Below are positions 1 through 12,000 of a stretch of DNA of 64,000 bases, piece by piece; positions within the stretch are counted from its first letter, which is position 1; every line of letters begins with the position of its first letter. The notes below the pieces were generated by a model, which saw only the letters and a list, made by a program, of their open reading frames with translations, was not told the origin of the DNA and did no database searches. The DNA is taken from positions 16,363,501 through 16,427,500 of the forward strand of contig NC_068559.1 in NCBI RefSeq assembly GCF_022201045.2, given 5' to 3'. Position numbers and translations under genes: made by a program. The DNA comes from Citrus sinensis. Taxonomy: Eukaryota > Streptophyta > Magnoliopsida > Sapindales > Rutaceae.

Positions 1-671
1 AAGTATAACCTTCAGAAATTGAGAGACAGTGGGTGGGATTCTTTATTTGGTCAAGTTTCTACTTTCTGCAGCAAGCATGATATTGGTGTTTCAAACATGG
101 ATGATTTGTTTTTAATTCCAAGGCACTCGCGCCGTAAAGCTCGAGAGATCACAAATTTACACCGGCATTGAGTTGAGTTATTTTATGTTGTTTTAGACAT
201 GCTACTTTAAAAGCTAAATAATTGTTTCAATGAGTCAAATATTGAGTTGCTTATTTATTTGGCTTGTCTATGTCCAAATAATTTGTTTGCAGCTTTTGAC
301 AAGGAAAAATTATTGTGACTAGCTGGATTTTATTTTAAAGATTTTTCTACAATAGATCTTATAGCACTTGAGATGCAACTTGATATTTACATTACGGATT
401 TGCGATCTAGTACAGAATTTTCAGGATTGAAAGGGATTGGTGAACTTGCAAGGACAATGACTAAAAAGAACAAGGTGTCTCCGTTAGTTTACCAATTGGT
501 TGGCTTTAATTTTATCCACTGCCACTGTAGTGAGAGTATTTTCAGCCATGAATTTTGTGAAGAATTGACTTCGAAACTGGATGGGTAATCAAATAATTTA
601 ATTGTGTACATAGAAAAAGAGTATTTGCTTATATTGACAGTGAAACTATTATTCGACATTTTCAAAACATG
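1..671 (+). pseudogene. hAT-family transposase fragment, C-terminal part, broken by stops
   Basis: Frame 1 from the first base reads as the C-terminal part of a plant hAT transposase of the zinc-finger MYM-type-1-like (DUF4371) group. Recognisable stretches are KLRDSGWDSLFGQVSTFCSK, a SRRKAREITNLH-type segment, VELFYVVLD, SSTEFSGLKGIGELA, and the start of the C-terminal dimerisation domain near KNKVSPLVYQLV. The same frame continues to about 671 but carries stop codons at 169-171, 208-210, 316-318 and 586-588, so it cannot be expressed as one protein. The usual ERSFSAMN-type dimerisation motif is degraded. The 5' part lies outside the window. I saw decay by point mutations rather than frameshifts. 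Family assignment is from recognition; no terminal inverted repeats were found here. Confidence 0.8.
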
Positions 672-1882
672 AAAACACATTGAGAATAGTTGAAGAAGCT
701 TTAAAAATGATTGTATCAATGAAAATGAATATTTTACTTGTCGAATTTTTTTTATCAATTTATATTAAGTCCCTTTTGAATTTATTTTCAGGGTCTGCCA
801 CTTGGTATTTCACAGTTAACATCATTGATGATTTTTTGTCGTTTGTTTTTCATTTTGGATACGTTTTTGTATAAGAATTTCAAGCAATCACATGTTTGCT
901 TTAACAAGAGCATGCACATGAGAGAACAAGTTGTGTTTCAAGCTAATGTAAGTTAGGATGGGCCTTTACTAAGAAGGGCAGAAACTCTACCCAAGAATGA
1001 GTCCACTGATTTTTTTTTTGAAATTTTTTTATAGCAATTATCAAAACCAACTGAAAATTCACCCTTACTTTATATTACTCTTTGCATGTTGACAGAACCT
1101 GACCATTCCCTTTTATCATTCCTTAAATTCATAGGTTTGATCCTATATAATCTAATCTATTTTGTTGTTGAGCGAAGAGTGCAAAATAGATCAAATTGAT
1201 TTTCCAATCAAAACTACTATGTTAAATCTTCCATTTATTTTCTCTTTCTCTATCTCTATCTAAGATTGACAGAAATCTCCATGGGAACGGAGGCCATGGG
1301 GGATCTTTCCCTTATGCGAACCCTACAGTGAAACTTTGAAACCCACACTTAATTTTAAGTTTTAATTGCCTAAGAAAGTTCTAATTAGATTTAAGACAAA
1401 CAAAACATTGACCTAATGCTTAAGAAAACATGAACCATAGGCATAAAGAATGATATTTACGTCAACTCAAGATGAAGATGAGAATGTGAGTGATAAGTTT
1501 AGTTTGAGCGCCGCAAGAATGCAAATTCTTATAAATTCACTAGTTCTAAAAAAAACCAAAGAAAGAATGATCTTTCAAATTCAAATAACATTAATCTCCT
1601 TCAATTATTATCTTACATAGCAATGTTTTTGAGTTTAAATAGGCTAATAAAAATCCAAGATCCTAAACATACACATTGAAACATTGAAACAACCTTCCAA
1701 GCATAGCTTTGTCAAAGGATGCTTCAAAAGTCTTTGTCAACCCACCATTATTAACGCTAGTCATTGACAAATTTAATGTTAGTCCACCATCATTTAAGGT
1801 AGACTTACCTAGTACATTAACAAACTTGAAATACAACAAATAAATGAAGTTAAATAAACAAAAGAGTGGTTGGAATTCCTAA
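672..1882. other. Intergenic spacer, nothing recognised
   Basis: AT-rich spacer between the hAT transposase relic and the first short hAT-type element. Open frames are short and match nothing I recognise. Confidence 0.6.
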
Positions 1883-1890
1883 GCCTGAAC

Positions 1891-2272
1891 TAGGGATGGC
1901 AATTTTTCCCGATGGGATGGGATCCTGCGGGATCTCATCCCATTTGGGAAGGGATTGTGACATATTTTTGTCCCATAAAAAAATTTAGGGACGGGAGTGA
2001 GACATTTTTTTTATCCCAATTACATACACGGGACGGGAGTGGGATTGTCAAATTTCATCCCATTCCGTCTCATTGTTGATTAAGAATGTAAATTTTTCAA
2101 ATTGGGATAGGATCCTGCAGGATCCCATCTCTTTTGGGAAGTGATTGAGACATATTTTTGTCCCAAAAAAAATATAAGGACGGGATTAGGATATTTTTTC
2201 ATCCCACTTGCATATACGAGACGGGATTGGGATTGGTAAATCTCGTCCCATCCCGTCCCATTGCCAACCCTA
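1891..2272. mobile_element. Short non-autonomous hAT-type element A (382 bp), 8-bp target duplication
   Basis: The element begins TAGGGATGGCAA and ends with the inverted match TTGCCAACCCTA. It is flanked on both sides by the identical 8-mer GCCTGAAC (1883-1890 and 2273-2280). An 8-bp duplication and TAGGG-type termini fit the hAT superfamily. The inside is a near-tandem duplication: GGGATCCTGCGGGATC-type sequence at about 1910-1980 recurs with small changes at about 2100-2170. No transposase is encoded. Two short open frames inside are meaningless by-products of the G/C-rich repeats. Confidence 0.85.
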
Positions 2273-2280
2273 GCCTGAAC

Positions 2281-3439
2281 AAACTGTAATAAATTAGTCA
2301 TAACACCTTTTACAGAACTCCAAATTCAGTTTTGTAAATTGCATTGGAAAGTTAACTTAATATCTTTCCAACGACATATAGCCTGCACATTAGTTCCAAC
2401 TCAATCAATACTAATTTTATTCTGAATTTACCATTTTTGCATTTGACCTAAATTGTATATTTGGCTGCCCAATAACTTGAATAATTCCCACAATGCCTTA
2501 TCTTTTCTCCAAGCTTAATTCATCATATCTTGCATCTTCAATTGCATTTTTAGTCCACAAATTTTCAATTAATCTATTTAAAGCAACTTGCATCTTTTTG
2601 GCTCTATCTCTTGTAATTGGGCCTCTATGAATGTGCAAAGGATCAGTTGAAGTTTTATTAGTATTTCCTTGATAGTTCTCATTACTCTTATTTAGGGAGA
2701 ATATAGAGAATATTTTATACCTAATTTCTTATTCAAGAAAGAGAAGAAGACGATTTTTTTATCCAATTTCTTATTCACAGAAGGGACTAGAATGAGGTGA
2801 AATCCCGGTCCCCTCCCATTTCCCCATTTTATTTTTCTAGAACTATAAGTGAACACATAATAAAATTTAAATGTTAAAATATTAAATATTGGTTTCAATA
2901 ACAAATATCAAAATATTTTATACAAATAATAAAAAATATTAATTAATATAAAGACTTTAATATAATTTAGACTTTACTACAATCCAAAGCCCATAACCTC
3001 ACAAGCCTACAATCCACAAATCAAATCCTAACCCACTCTCTCACCATCTCACTTATCCTTTCCAAATTATTCATGCTGCAATTAGTACCAATCTCGTCCT
3101 CATCTTATCATTGCTCCTTATCTCATTAATTTAATTGTCTATGTCCATTTTATTTATAATGTGTTTACTTATTGAGAATGGGAATTCGAATCAAGAAATG
3201 AGAATAAATGATGTTCTTACTTACTTAAACGAGAAGTGGAATGAGAATCAAAGTGGCTGCCCTCACCTAAAATTAGGAATGATTACTACAGTTTCTATTC
3301 CTATGGGGAGATGGGAATTGAAATCTCATTCCCTAAGGTGACCATATTACCTCCACTTAATTATTAAAATTATCATTTTATCCCTCCTTATTTAATAATA
3401 ATAATAATAATAATAAATATTATTATTATTATTATTACT
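2281..3439. other. Intergenic spacer with simple repeats
   Basis: No gene recognised. A TAA/TTA-type trinucleotide run lies at about 3390-3440 and passes into the CTA run that flanks hAT-type element B. Confidence 0.6.
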
Positions 3440-3447
3440 ACTACTAC

Positions 3448-4150
3448 TAGAGCTGGCAAAATTTGACACGACCCGATTACCCGACACGAACACGACATAA
3501 ATAAATGGGTATAGGTAGTCAAATTTAACACGATTATTAAATGGGTCGGGTCCGGGTCAACACGATTTTTTTCCGTGTCGGGTTTGGGTTAAAATTCTTG
3601 ACCCATTTACCCGATCAATGACCCGATTATATTTTCTATTTAAAAATAATTTACATATTCTTATAATTAAAACTCAAATATTAGAGATGATTTTTTTTCT
3701 TTAAAAGGGTGAATATAAACACAGTGTTTTATTTATAAAATTTTACATGCATTTAGAGCTTCAATAGTGTAAATGTGTAAAAATTGATAGACATGTATAT
3801 TTTATAATATTGATATATAATATTATATATATATATATAATATTAAAACTTCAATAGTGTAAATGTGTAATATATTGGTAGATATGTATATTTTATAATA
3901 TCGATAAATTATGTATGTATGTATGTATGTAAGTAGTTATGTACATACGTATGTATGATAGTGTGTAAATATTTGATGTAACTTTTGTTCAATATATATA
4001 TATTAAACGGGTTATTGGGTAACCCGATTATTTTTCCGTGTCGGGTTTGTGTCTCAATATTTTGACACGATTATTAAATGGGTCGGGTTTAGGTCGACCT
4101 AAATTTGACACGACACGAACACGATCCGATGACCCGTTTTGCCAGCTCTA
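3448..4150. mobile_element. Short non-autonomous hAT-type element B (703 bp), 8-bp target duplication
   Basis: Perfect 14-bp terminal inverted repeats (TAGAGCTGGCAAAA / TTTTGCCAGCTCTA) are flanked by ACTACTAC at 3440-3447 and 4151-4158. The flank is a CTA microsatellite, so the duplication is slightly less certain than in element A. Both ends carry subterminal repeats of the words GACCCG, CGTGTCGGGTTT and ATTATTAAATGGGTCGGG. The core is AT-rich and holds a direct duplication of TTCAATAGTGTAAATGTGTAA (about 3760 and 3850). No coding capacity. Confidence 0.8.
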
Positions 4151-4158
4151 ACTACTAC

Positions 4159-5680
4159 TACTACTATTATTACTAGCAATAATAATAAGTATTAATTATA
4201 ATTAATATTAATAGTGACAATTATCATCATCATCATCATCAATAAATTATTCATCATAATAATTATAATATTGATAAATAATGACAATAATCAACTAACT
4301 GAGTTTAGTAACTTGTAACAACCTGTTCTGATTCTAATTTCCATATCTAAAGTAAACAATTTGTTCTGATTCCTATTCGCCATTCCGATTCCAACTCATT
4401 TCGATTACTAATTAGTAAACGCACCATTATTTCATTGTTGATACAAAAGTAATACATTTTTCTTTTTGTTATAAAACTATGAATATCGATGAAGATAAAT
4501 ATTCTGATGACTTGTATCTTGTAAAGTGATTTTTATAATGGATTAATGTTAATGAAATATATATTCTCAAACTTAATTTTAATATGAATAATTAAGTTCG
4601 AAAACAAAAAACTTATTAGTTATTCAGGAATCAGAGATCCCTTATTATTATTCGAGGGATCTCTTATTATTATTCGGGGTTCATCCCCTCCCAAGTGATT
4701 TTGACAATGATGGGAGAGAACATAAATAAATGCAAAATATCGAGAATGGGTACAGGAATGTTGGTCTCCTTCCTATTGATATCCCTAACTGTATTCCATA
4801 AGCAAAGTGGAAAAATTAATATGTGCTTCAAGTAGATATTTGTGAACAGAATTGTTACACACTTCTTCTAAGAGCACCTTTCCCCTCTCTAGAAAACATT
4901 GCTTGATCTCAACAAAATTATCATGTACTTCTACTAAAATGATTCTAATACTATTATTAATATTATTATTTAAAATAAATTTTAATGTATTTAAATTACA
5001 TTGCCCTCTAGGATTGGCAGTTTTTAAATAATTTTCTTTTGCGAGCATATGTACTCAAAGGTTGTGGTAGGTATGGAACTAAAAAATTCATATCTGAACT
5101 TTACCTAACGTCCACCCATAGCAACCTTTTGAAAAAAAATAAATGAACCATGTTTCAAACTCAATTATTGGTAATGATGAACTTAATTACCAGTGATGCA
5201 GTTTGATTAACACAGTTATATTTCCCAAAATAGAAGGTAACGTAAATAGAATAATAATTAAATAATGCAGTTTCAGACTCTTTATAGAATTTTAATTAAG
5301 TTAGAAATCGCAAGCTATTTTGTTTTCTTCCCTTTAAGATCGCTCGTTTGACGGATTGGTAATTACCATTTAGGAACAAGATTCATGCCGTGCAAATCCT
5401 AATACGTGACAACGTGAGGGCACATGCTTTGACCTTTACACCCTCAGCCAATAATGATTTCATGAAAAGTTGGTGTGAAGATTGAAAAATGCCTTTCTGA
5501 AGGAATAATTTGTCCTTTAGAGTGGCTATATATGTCTTTTGACAAAAAAAAAACGCAGTGATTGTTGTCGTTACAAGTGCAAATACAGTTGTTGGTACCT
5601 TTTCAGTTTTCACCAAGTTAAAAAGCCACGCGCCCCTGAAAGCGAAATAAATACAACTATTAAATCAATAAATTCTATAC
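4159..5680. other. Intergenic spacer upstream of the MORC gene
   Basis: AT-rich, with a short TCA/ATC repeat near 4220-4245. No gene recognised. Confidence 0.55.
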
Positions 5681-5688
5681 ACCATCGT

Positions 5689-6031
5689 CTCTCTTTCTCT
5701 TTCTCTCTCTCGCCCCTCCCTGCTTCCGCTTTGATTTGATAGCAGTTTTCACGACGCGCCGCTTGTGCTTCGGCTTCCGCTCTCACCGCGCTACCTACAC
5801 TCTTAACCAAAACACTCTGAGCAGTAATATTACGAAAATTTGGTGCGCACCGAAACTACAAAACCAGTAACCACGCATGACACTTGCACATTTGTCCATA
5901 CAACTAGAAGCAAAAGAGCTCTCTCTCCTTTTTATAAATTGATTGAAAATCAAACTCTCCTCCCTTTCGTAAAAAATTGAATCTCTCTCCGACTTTCTAT
6001 TTTCTACTTTCTTCTTTGAAAATTAAAAATC
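5689..6031 (+). promoter_or_regulatory. Pyrimidine-rich 5' leader/promoter-proximal region of the MORC gene
   Basis: A run of CTCTCTTTCTCTTTCTCTC-type sequence at about 5690-5720 and further CT-rich stretches lead to the ATG at 6032. CT-rich tracts near the transcription start are common in plant genes. No clear TATA box was identified, so the exact start site is unknown. Confidence 0.4.
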
Positions 6032-9000
6032 ATGAATGTGAATGTGAAGCGCGAAATTCTAGAAACTTGTTTAACCACAGCGGAGCCAAAGCAAAACGAC
6101 AGCGTTTCGAACAAACTTGTTCCGTTTATCGAACTTAGTAGCAGTAGTGAGTCGAACTCGGGCTCCGACTCGGACGATGTCAACGAGGATGCTGAGGGAG
6201 CGGGGGATAAGAGTGGTCGGCCGAATAAGAGAAGAAAGATGCCGCAAGATTTGGAAGTGGTGTTGCCAGTAGGGTTTCTGGAGCCACTTCCGGCGCCTGA
6301 ACGTCTTCCAGGGGCGGCGGGGAACGATAAGGCGGTGAGCGTGGGATTGCAGAGTTGTAAGCAGTTTTGGAAGGCTGGGGATTATGAAGGAGCTCCGTCT
6401 GGTGGTTGGGAGTTCTCCACTGGTAATTTCATCATCAATGTTTCTCTTCTTATGTTTAGCGTAATGTTTATTGCTTGCTACTTGTTTATGTTAAGCTATT
6501 AAACTTGGTAAATGTTAGCGAAGTACAGCAGTCGGTTTGACCAAGAGCTAGAAATTGTAGTAAAACAAGTTCAGTTTGTGCTTGAACCGATAAGACAAGA
6601 TAACATGATTTGATGCTCAAAATGTGCTTGATGAGTTGAGTAGTAATAGTGTGAATCATGTTGTGTTGGTAGGTGGGCATATGTGACACAACAAATCGGT
6701 GAATTAACTATCTGTTAAGTGTTCTGTTTTTTCTTGGTAGTAGAAAAGTGCGGAAATGAAAAGTAAAGTGAAAAAAAAAAATTTAAGCATGAAACTTTTA
6801 TCAAGTGTTAGATTATGGTCATTTTGTTGTTCAACAAAAACTTACCAAGGGATACAAGATGAGGAAACTAGGATTTACGTGGTTTGGGAATAAAAATATA
6901 TCCATGAGGCAACAGCACATGCTTCTTCACTAAATAAACAATAGTAGTAATACAAGGAGGATTTGTTTTTCTCCTCCAATTATGCCAAAACATGAAACGT
7001 GTAGGGATTACTTACAATGCTGCTAGAAGAACGGTTGTTCCACCTAATGCATCTCCAAACTTCTATTTTGGACACATTAGCAACAATGCTTGCTCGAAGG
7101 AATTAACTAAAAGAATTTCATTCCTTTAGTGTCGTATTTATAATTAAGTTGTACGCCCTGCATCATGTTGCTACCATCTTTGGCATTTTCATCATGTTGC
7201 TACCAACTTTCTCTACTATGAAGATTGGCCATGAAATTAGAGATCGTATGTTTTTCTTTGGTACATATTGCGGCCATTATCTCATATCTCTTCTGAATGA
7301 GCAGGTGGCATGGATCATGTCAGGGTTCATCCCAAATTTCTGCATTCCAATGCAACCAGTCATAAATGGGCTCTTGGAGGTGAGTTTATCAATCTGTGTA
7401 CAAATCTTGATTATATATGTGTTTTTATTCAATACGTTATTCTTGGAGTCATTACCGGTTTCTTATTCTTCGACTGACTTTTTGTGTTTCGTTGCAGCAT
7501 TTGCTGAACTATTGGACAATTCATTGGATGAGGTATTTTGTGTTAAATACTTTACATGTGATGGAGGATGTGCATTTTCTTTCTCCTGTGCCAATAGTTT
7601 TTCTTGCTTTTGGTGGCAGGTATGCAATGGAGCTACATATAGTAATATAGATATGCTTATAAATAGGAAGGATGGAAGCAGAATGTTGCTGATAGAAGGT
7701 ATTTAGCATTCCCTCCTTTTTAATCTTGAATCCAGGCTTATTACTATAACCATGTAGTCTGTCATATTGCAATATCATTTTTGCGCTTTTGAAATGGGAA
7801 AGAACACCAAATTGTTATATAACTGTGCTGCCCTATCTCTTTGTTGGGGTCATTTGCATAGAACAGAATAGTTATCTTTTCGAAGATAAGATTGAGGGCC
7901 TAGTTGCATTAAATTCAAATTCACCTTTTGACATCTCTATGGGCCTTTGATTCTAAGGATTTCAAAGGTAATTCTTTCTTTTTATTTGTTTGAATTCGGA
8001 AGGGGTTTCAAGCTAGTTGATATGGGTAGATGATAGTGGAAACACAAGAGAAAAAAAGAAGCACAAAGTTTCAAGGAGAAAACTTGGACAATTTTTTTAA
8101 GATGAAGATGATAACGCGTTTATGTTTACAACTGTTTAAGTACTCTAAAACAAACCAATTCCTACAGTCTTGAGGTATTCGCAAAGATAAAAATTACTTT
8201 GCTAAGCAAACAAATTGAAACAAACGGCATTGAAATCCACGTTTCCTACAAAAGTACACTAGGTGGCAAAAATTTGAATTTGAAGGCCAAAATAATGGAA
8301 TTTGACCAAAATCTAATGTTGTTTCTTTCGATCCCTTACTGAAGCAACTTCAATGACACTTATTTGCCTTATTCTGACTCCGGATATCTGCAATATCAGC
8401 AGAGGGCAGTTCAGTTTTCAGGACAGTGTGTTTTTTATTTTTTATTTTTTAAAATACACAGATATTCTGATTGCTTTTTATTGCTTTAGGTTGCCCCTTT
8501 AGGGTGATTCGTTTAGGTGCTTTATGTATTCCTGAGCCAGTTCATTATTCCACTTTTTCAATAAATAGGTTCAGCTTCTTATCAAAGAATGTTTCAAGTT
8601 ATTACTACTGTAATCTGTTCTACTTCTAACCCACTTCACCAAGATCCTAAATGCTTCTGAAACCTTAGGGATTGGTTTGTGTGATATTCATTGGTGGCTG
8701 TAAGTAAACACCGGTCAACTTTTATCAGAAAGCTCACATACCAGTGTGAAAAGGAAATTAAGACAAGGTGAGGATGGACGGAGGTGGATGGAGTATATCC
8801 AACTACCTCAATGTCTTTGTATATGGTGTAGTGATAAGCATATTGATGTTTTACCACTTAAAACATTTAAGTTCTTCAGCTAGCAACTTCTGTGTGTCAT
8901 TAAATAGATCTTCTGAGGTTTATAGTTTCCAACTCTCTCTGTGACATTTGAACTTCTTAAGGGTAATGCGCATGATGCTTTCTAGGGATTGCCTTGTTAA

Positions 9001-12000
9001 ACATCAACAAACTCTATTTTGTCTGAGGCTTTATATTTTCCAATTCTCTCTGTGATATGTGAACTTTCTAAGGGTAGCGGGCATGATGCTTTCTAGGGAC
9101 TGTCTTGTCAAACATCAACCATGTGTCTTTCATGATTACCTTTTGTTCCATGTGATTTTTAAACTGCTTTTCTGAGTTATTTGTATAAGAAGGTAATATT
9201 GTTTTGTTTCCACAATACAAAGCATACTGGCTGCGGTGATTTCAGATTGCTAAAAGAACTGCTTTGTGAACTAAGAGACTGCTGCAAAAGTAAAAGACGA
9301 ATAAGAGAATCTAATATTGCTACTCAAATAAGATCTAATATTGCTCTTTTTCTTTTATTTATTTTTATTTTTTTCAAAATTATCAATTTTCTTGGTCTTT
9401 TCATATGTACGCGTGTGTGTGTATATGAGCATGGTTATATGTGAATATTAAAATCTGATTGTGTCACAAAATTTCTTGTCAACTATTTTGAGATTGCGAT
9501 GGTTAATCTTTATCTGCATATGTATTTTAGAGTTTAACATTTCATGTCAACTGTATGGTCATATGGATTGCTAGCTTTCAAGGGTGCTAGAAATGTTTTT
9601 ATTTTTGGACGGTTTATTTTCCAATTCAAAGATGTTGCAGTTGTGTTCTAATTTGCCATCTCTTTGGAGTTTTCATTGTATTTGCTTTGCAGATAATGGT
9701 GGTGGCATGAATCCTGATAAAATGCGGCACTGCATGTCCCTTGGTTATTCTGCGAAAAGCAAAGCAGCTAACACTATTGGACAATGTAAACTTCTACTCC
9801 TTTGGTGGAATTTTATTTTAATTTTTTTTGTTTTTTCAAACCTGTTTATTTCTTAGTTGTAGAAATTATATATATCCTTTAATCAGATGGCAACGGATTT
9901 AAGACAAGCACCATGAGACTTGGGGCAGATGTTATTGTATTCTCATGTTGCTGCGGAAAAGATGGAAAAAGGTTTGTCTTTGGTCTGTTTATATTATGTC
10001 TTCTATGCTGCTCTTTGAGTGCCTTATACAAAGGCAAGTCTGTCCCACCTTTGTGAATTGTCAGCATGGCTAGTGGAAACTGTGTTTCTAATAGACAAAC
10101 ATTGAAAGATCTTCAATCATGTGAAAAAGAAGATGAAGGTATTGTGTGAATGAACTACTGTTTATGTACCGTTTTATGTTTTAAGATGTTACTGAGACCA
10201 GAAAATGGTTTATAATTTCTGGAAAATTTTTATTTTGTGAGACTTTCACGAAGTAAACTCTGGGTTCTAATTGTTTATTCTAAGTTTCAACTGTTTCATA
10301 TTTTATTTGCTAAACCATTTGCATTTTCTTTTTTGTTTGTTCTGAACTAATTGAACTTTTTGCTGTTGCTTTTAGCCCTACACGGAGTATTGGATTGCTG
10401 TCTTACACGTTCTTGAGGAGCACGGGAAAGGAAGATATTGTAGTGCCTATGGTAATGACAATTGAAAGTTTTAATGTGTATTGGAGTAGGTCTCACATAT
10501 TCATCATCTATGTGCAAGTTCTTGTTTTCTATTTGGATTAATCAATTAGTTTTATACAATCAATGCCTGCAAGGTTTTAATGCTTGCAAATATGACATAT
10601 ATGCGTTATTAATCTCTTTTGTCTGTTAATGAAAAAAAAAAATTATCTGTTTTCTGGGTGTTCTAGTGACTATTTATTTATTTATTTTGGCATTGGAGTT
10701 TTACTTTTCAGTGATAATGTGGGATGTTGTACCATGTGTGTTTATGGTTGACATTGGTTGTTAGCCTGTGATGCCACACCGTCTACATTTTTGTTGTTCG
10801 TGATATTAAACCATCTTTGGTGTTTTCCTTTGAAAAGGAAAAACCGTGAAGCACCTGATTTTGGGATCTATTCATCACTGTCTGCTGGTGCTTGATTGTT
10901 AAATTCACTATTTGGGTTGTATGGTATACTTTCTGAAAATTCATAGTTTACATGATTTCATGGCACATAATAATGAGTAGTAACCATTTTTCTGCTCATA
11001 TACCATATCCCTATTACTAAACTTTTTATTGGGTTGATTTTGGAATGAGGTTCATTTAGTTTTAAGTTCCTACAGAATCTGTGTTCACATTTAGTGCTAT
11101 TGACTCTTTCTTTATAAATTGAAATGAATAGCTGGACTATGAAGGGAGTCAGCAAGAGTGGAAGAAGATAATTCGGTCTTCTCTCGATGATTGGAACAGA
11201 AATGTGGAAACGATAGTCCAATGGTCTCCATTCTCCAGTGAAGCAGACCTGCTTCATCAGGTGATTTACTATTTTGTGTAGAACAAAGTACATGTTATGA
11301 TATGTAAATGTCTTCTTAATTCCTCTTCTTAATCAGTTTCAAGCTATTGTTTTTTGGTTGGTGAATATGTGTTAACTTTTGACTTGAGCTTAAGTTGATA
11401 GGCAAGAGCCGACGAAAGTATTTAAGCTTTCATGTCTCCTCATGTATGGATCAAACACAACCCAACCTAACCCAACCATAAACATAATGACAAACACAAT
11501 TTTTTTTAATATAAAAAAAAACTCAAAGTTTTAATTTAACCAATACAATAGTGGAAATCAAACACAATGGCACTTGGTCAACCCGCTATAATATTACGTG
11601 AAGTTATTACTTGACCCAAAAGTTTAAGATGATATTTAAGGACCCAGAAATAGTATATAAGTTTTATCAGCACGAAATATATTTGAATAAACACAACAAG
11701 AATATATTTAAAAACGTTAGGAATATATTTTAATGTGTAAACTTCAAATGCCCACGTCAGTTGGACATGCGCTTTTGATTCTATGATTTATCTTGATCTC
11801 AAGCTCTGTAGTTGTAACCATAGGAGCAGTTTGGTTTTTGTGAACAACTTGTTCATTTTTTTGTAAATATTCTTATAGATTGATTCATAAATACTTCAAT
11901 ATTGAGAAATAGCTAAGAAAAATAGGAAATGAAATTCGCATGCTAACTTTTCTCGGAAATTCTGCAGAGTAATGAGGTTATATGAATTGCCTAGCACATT

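Noticed and set aside
7149..7706. A 185-codon open frame on the plus strand
   Set aside because: It runs through MORC exons 2 to 4 and their introns in a reading frame that mixes coding and intron sequence. The spliced model explains it.
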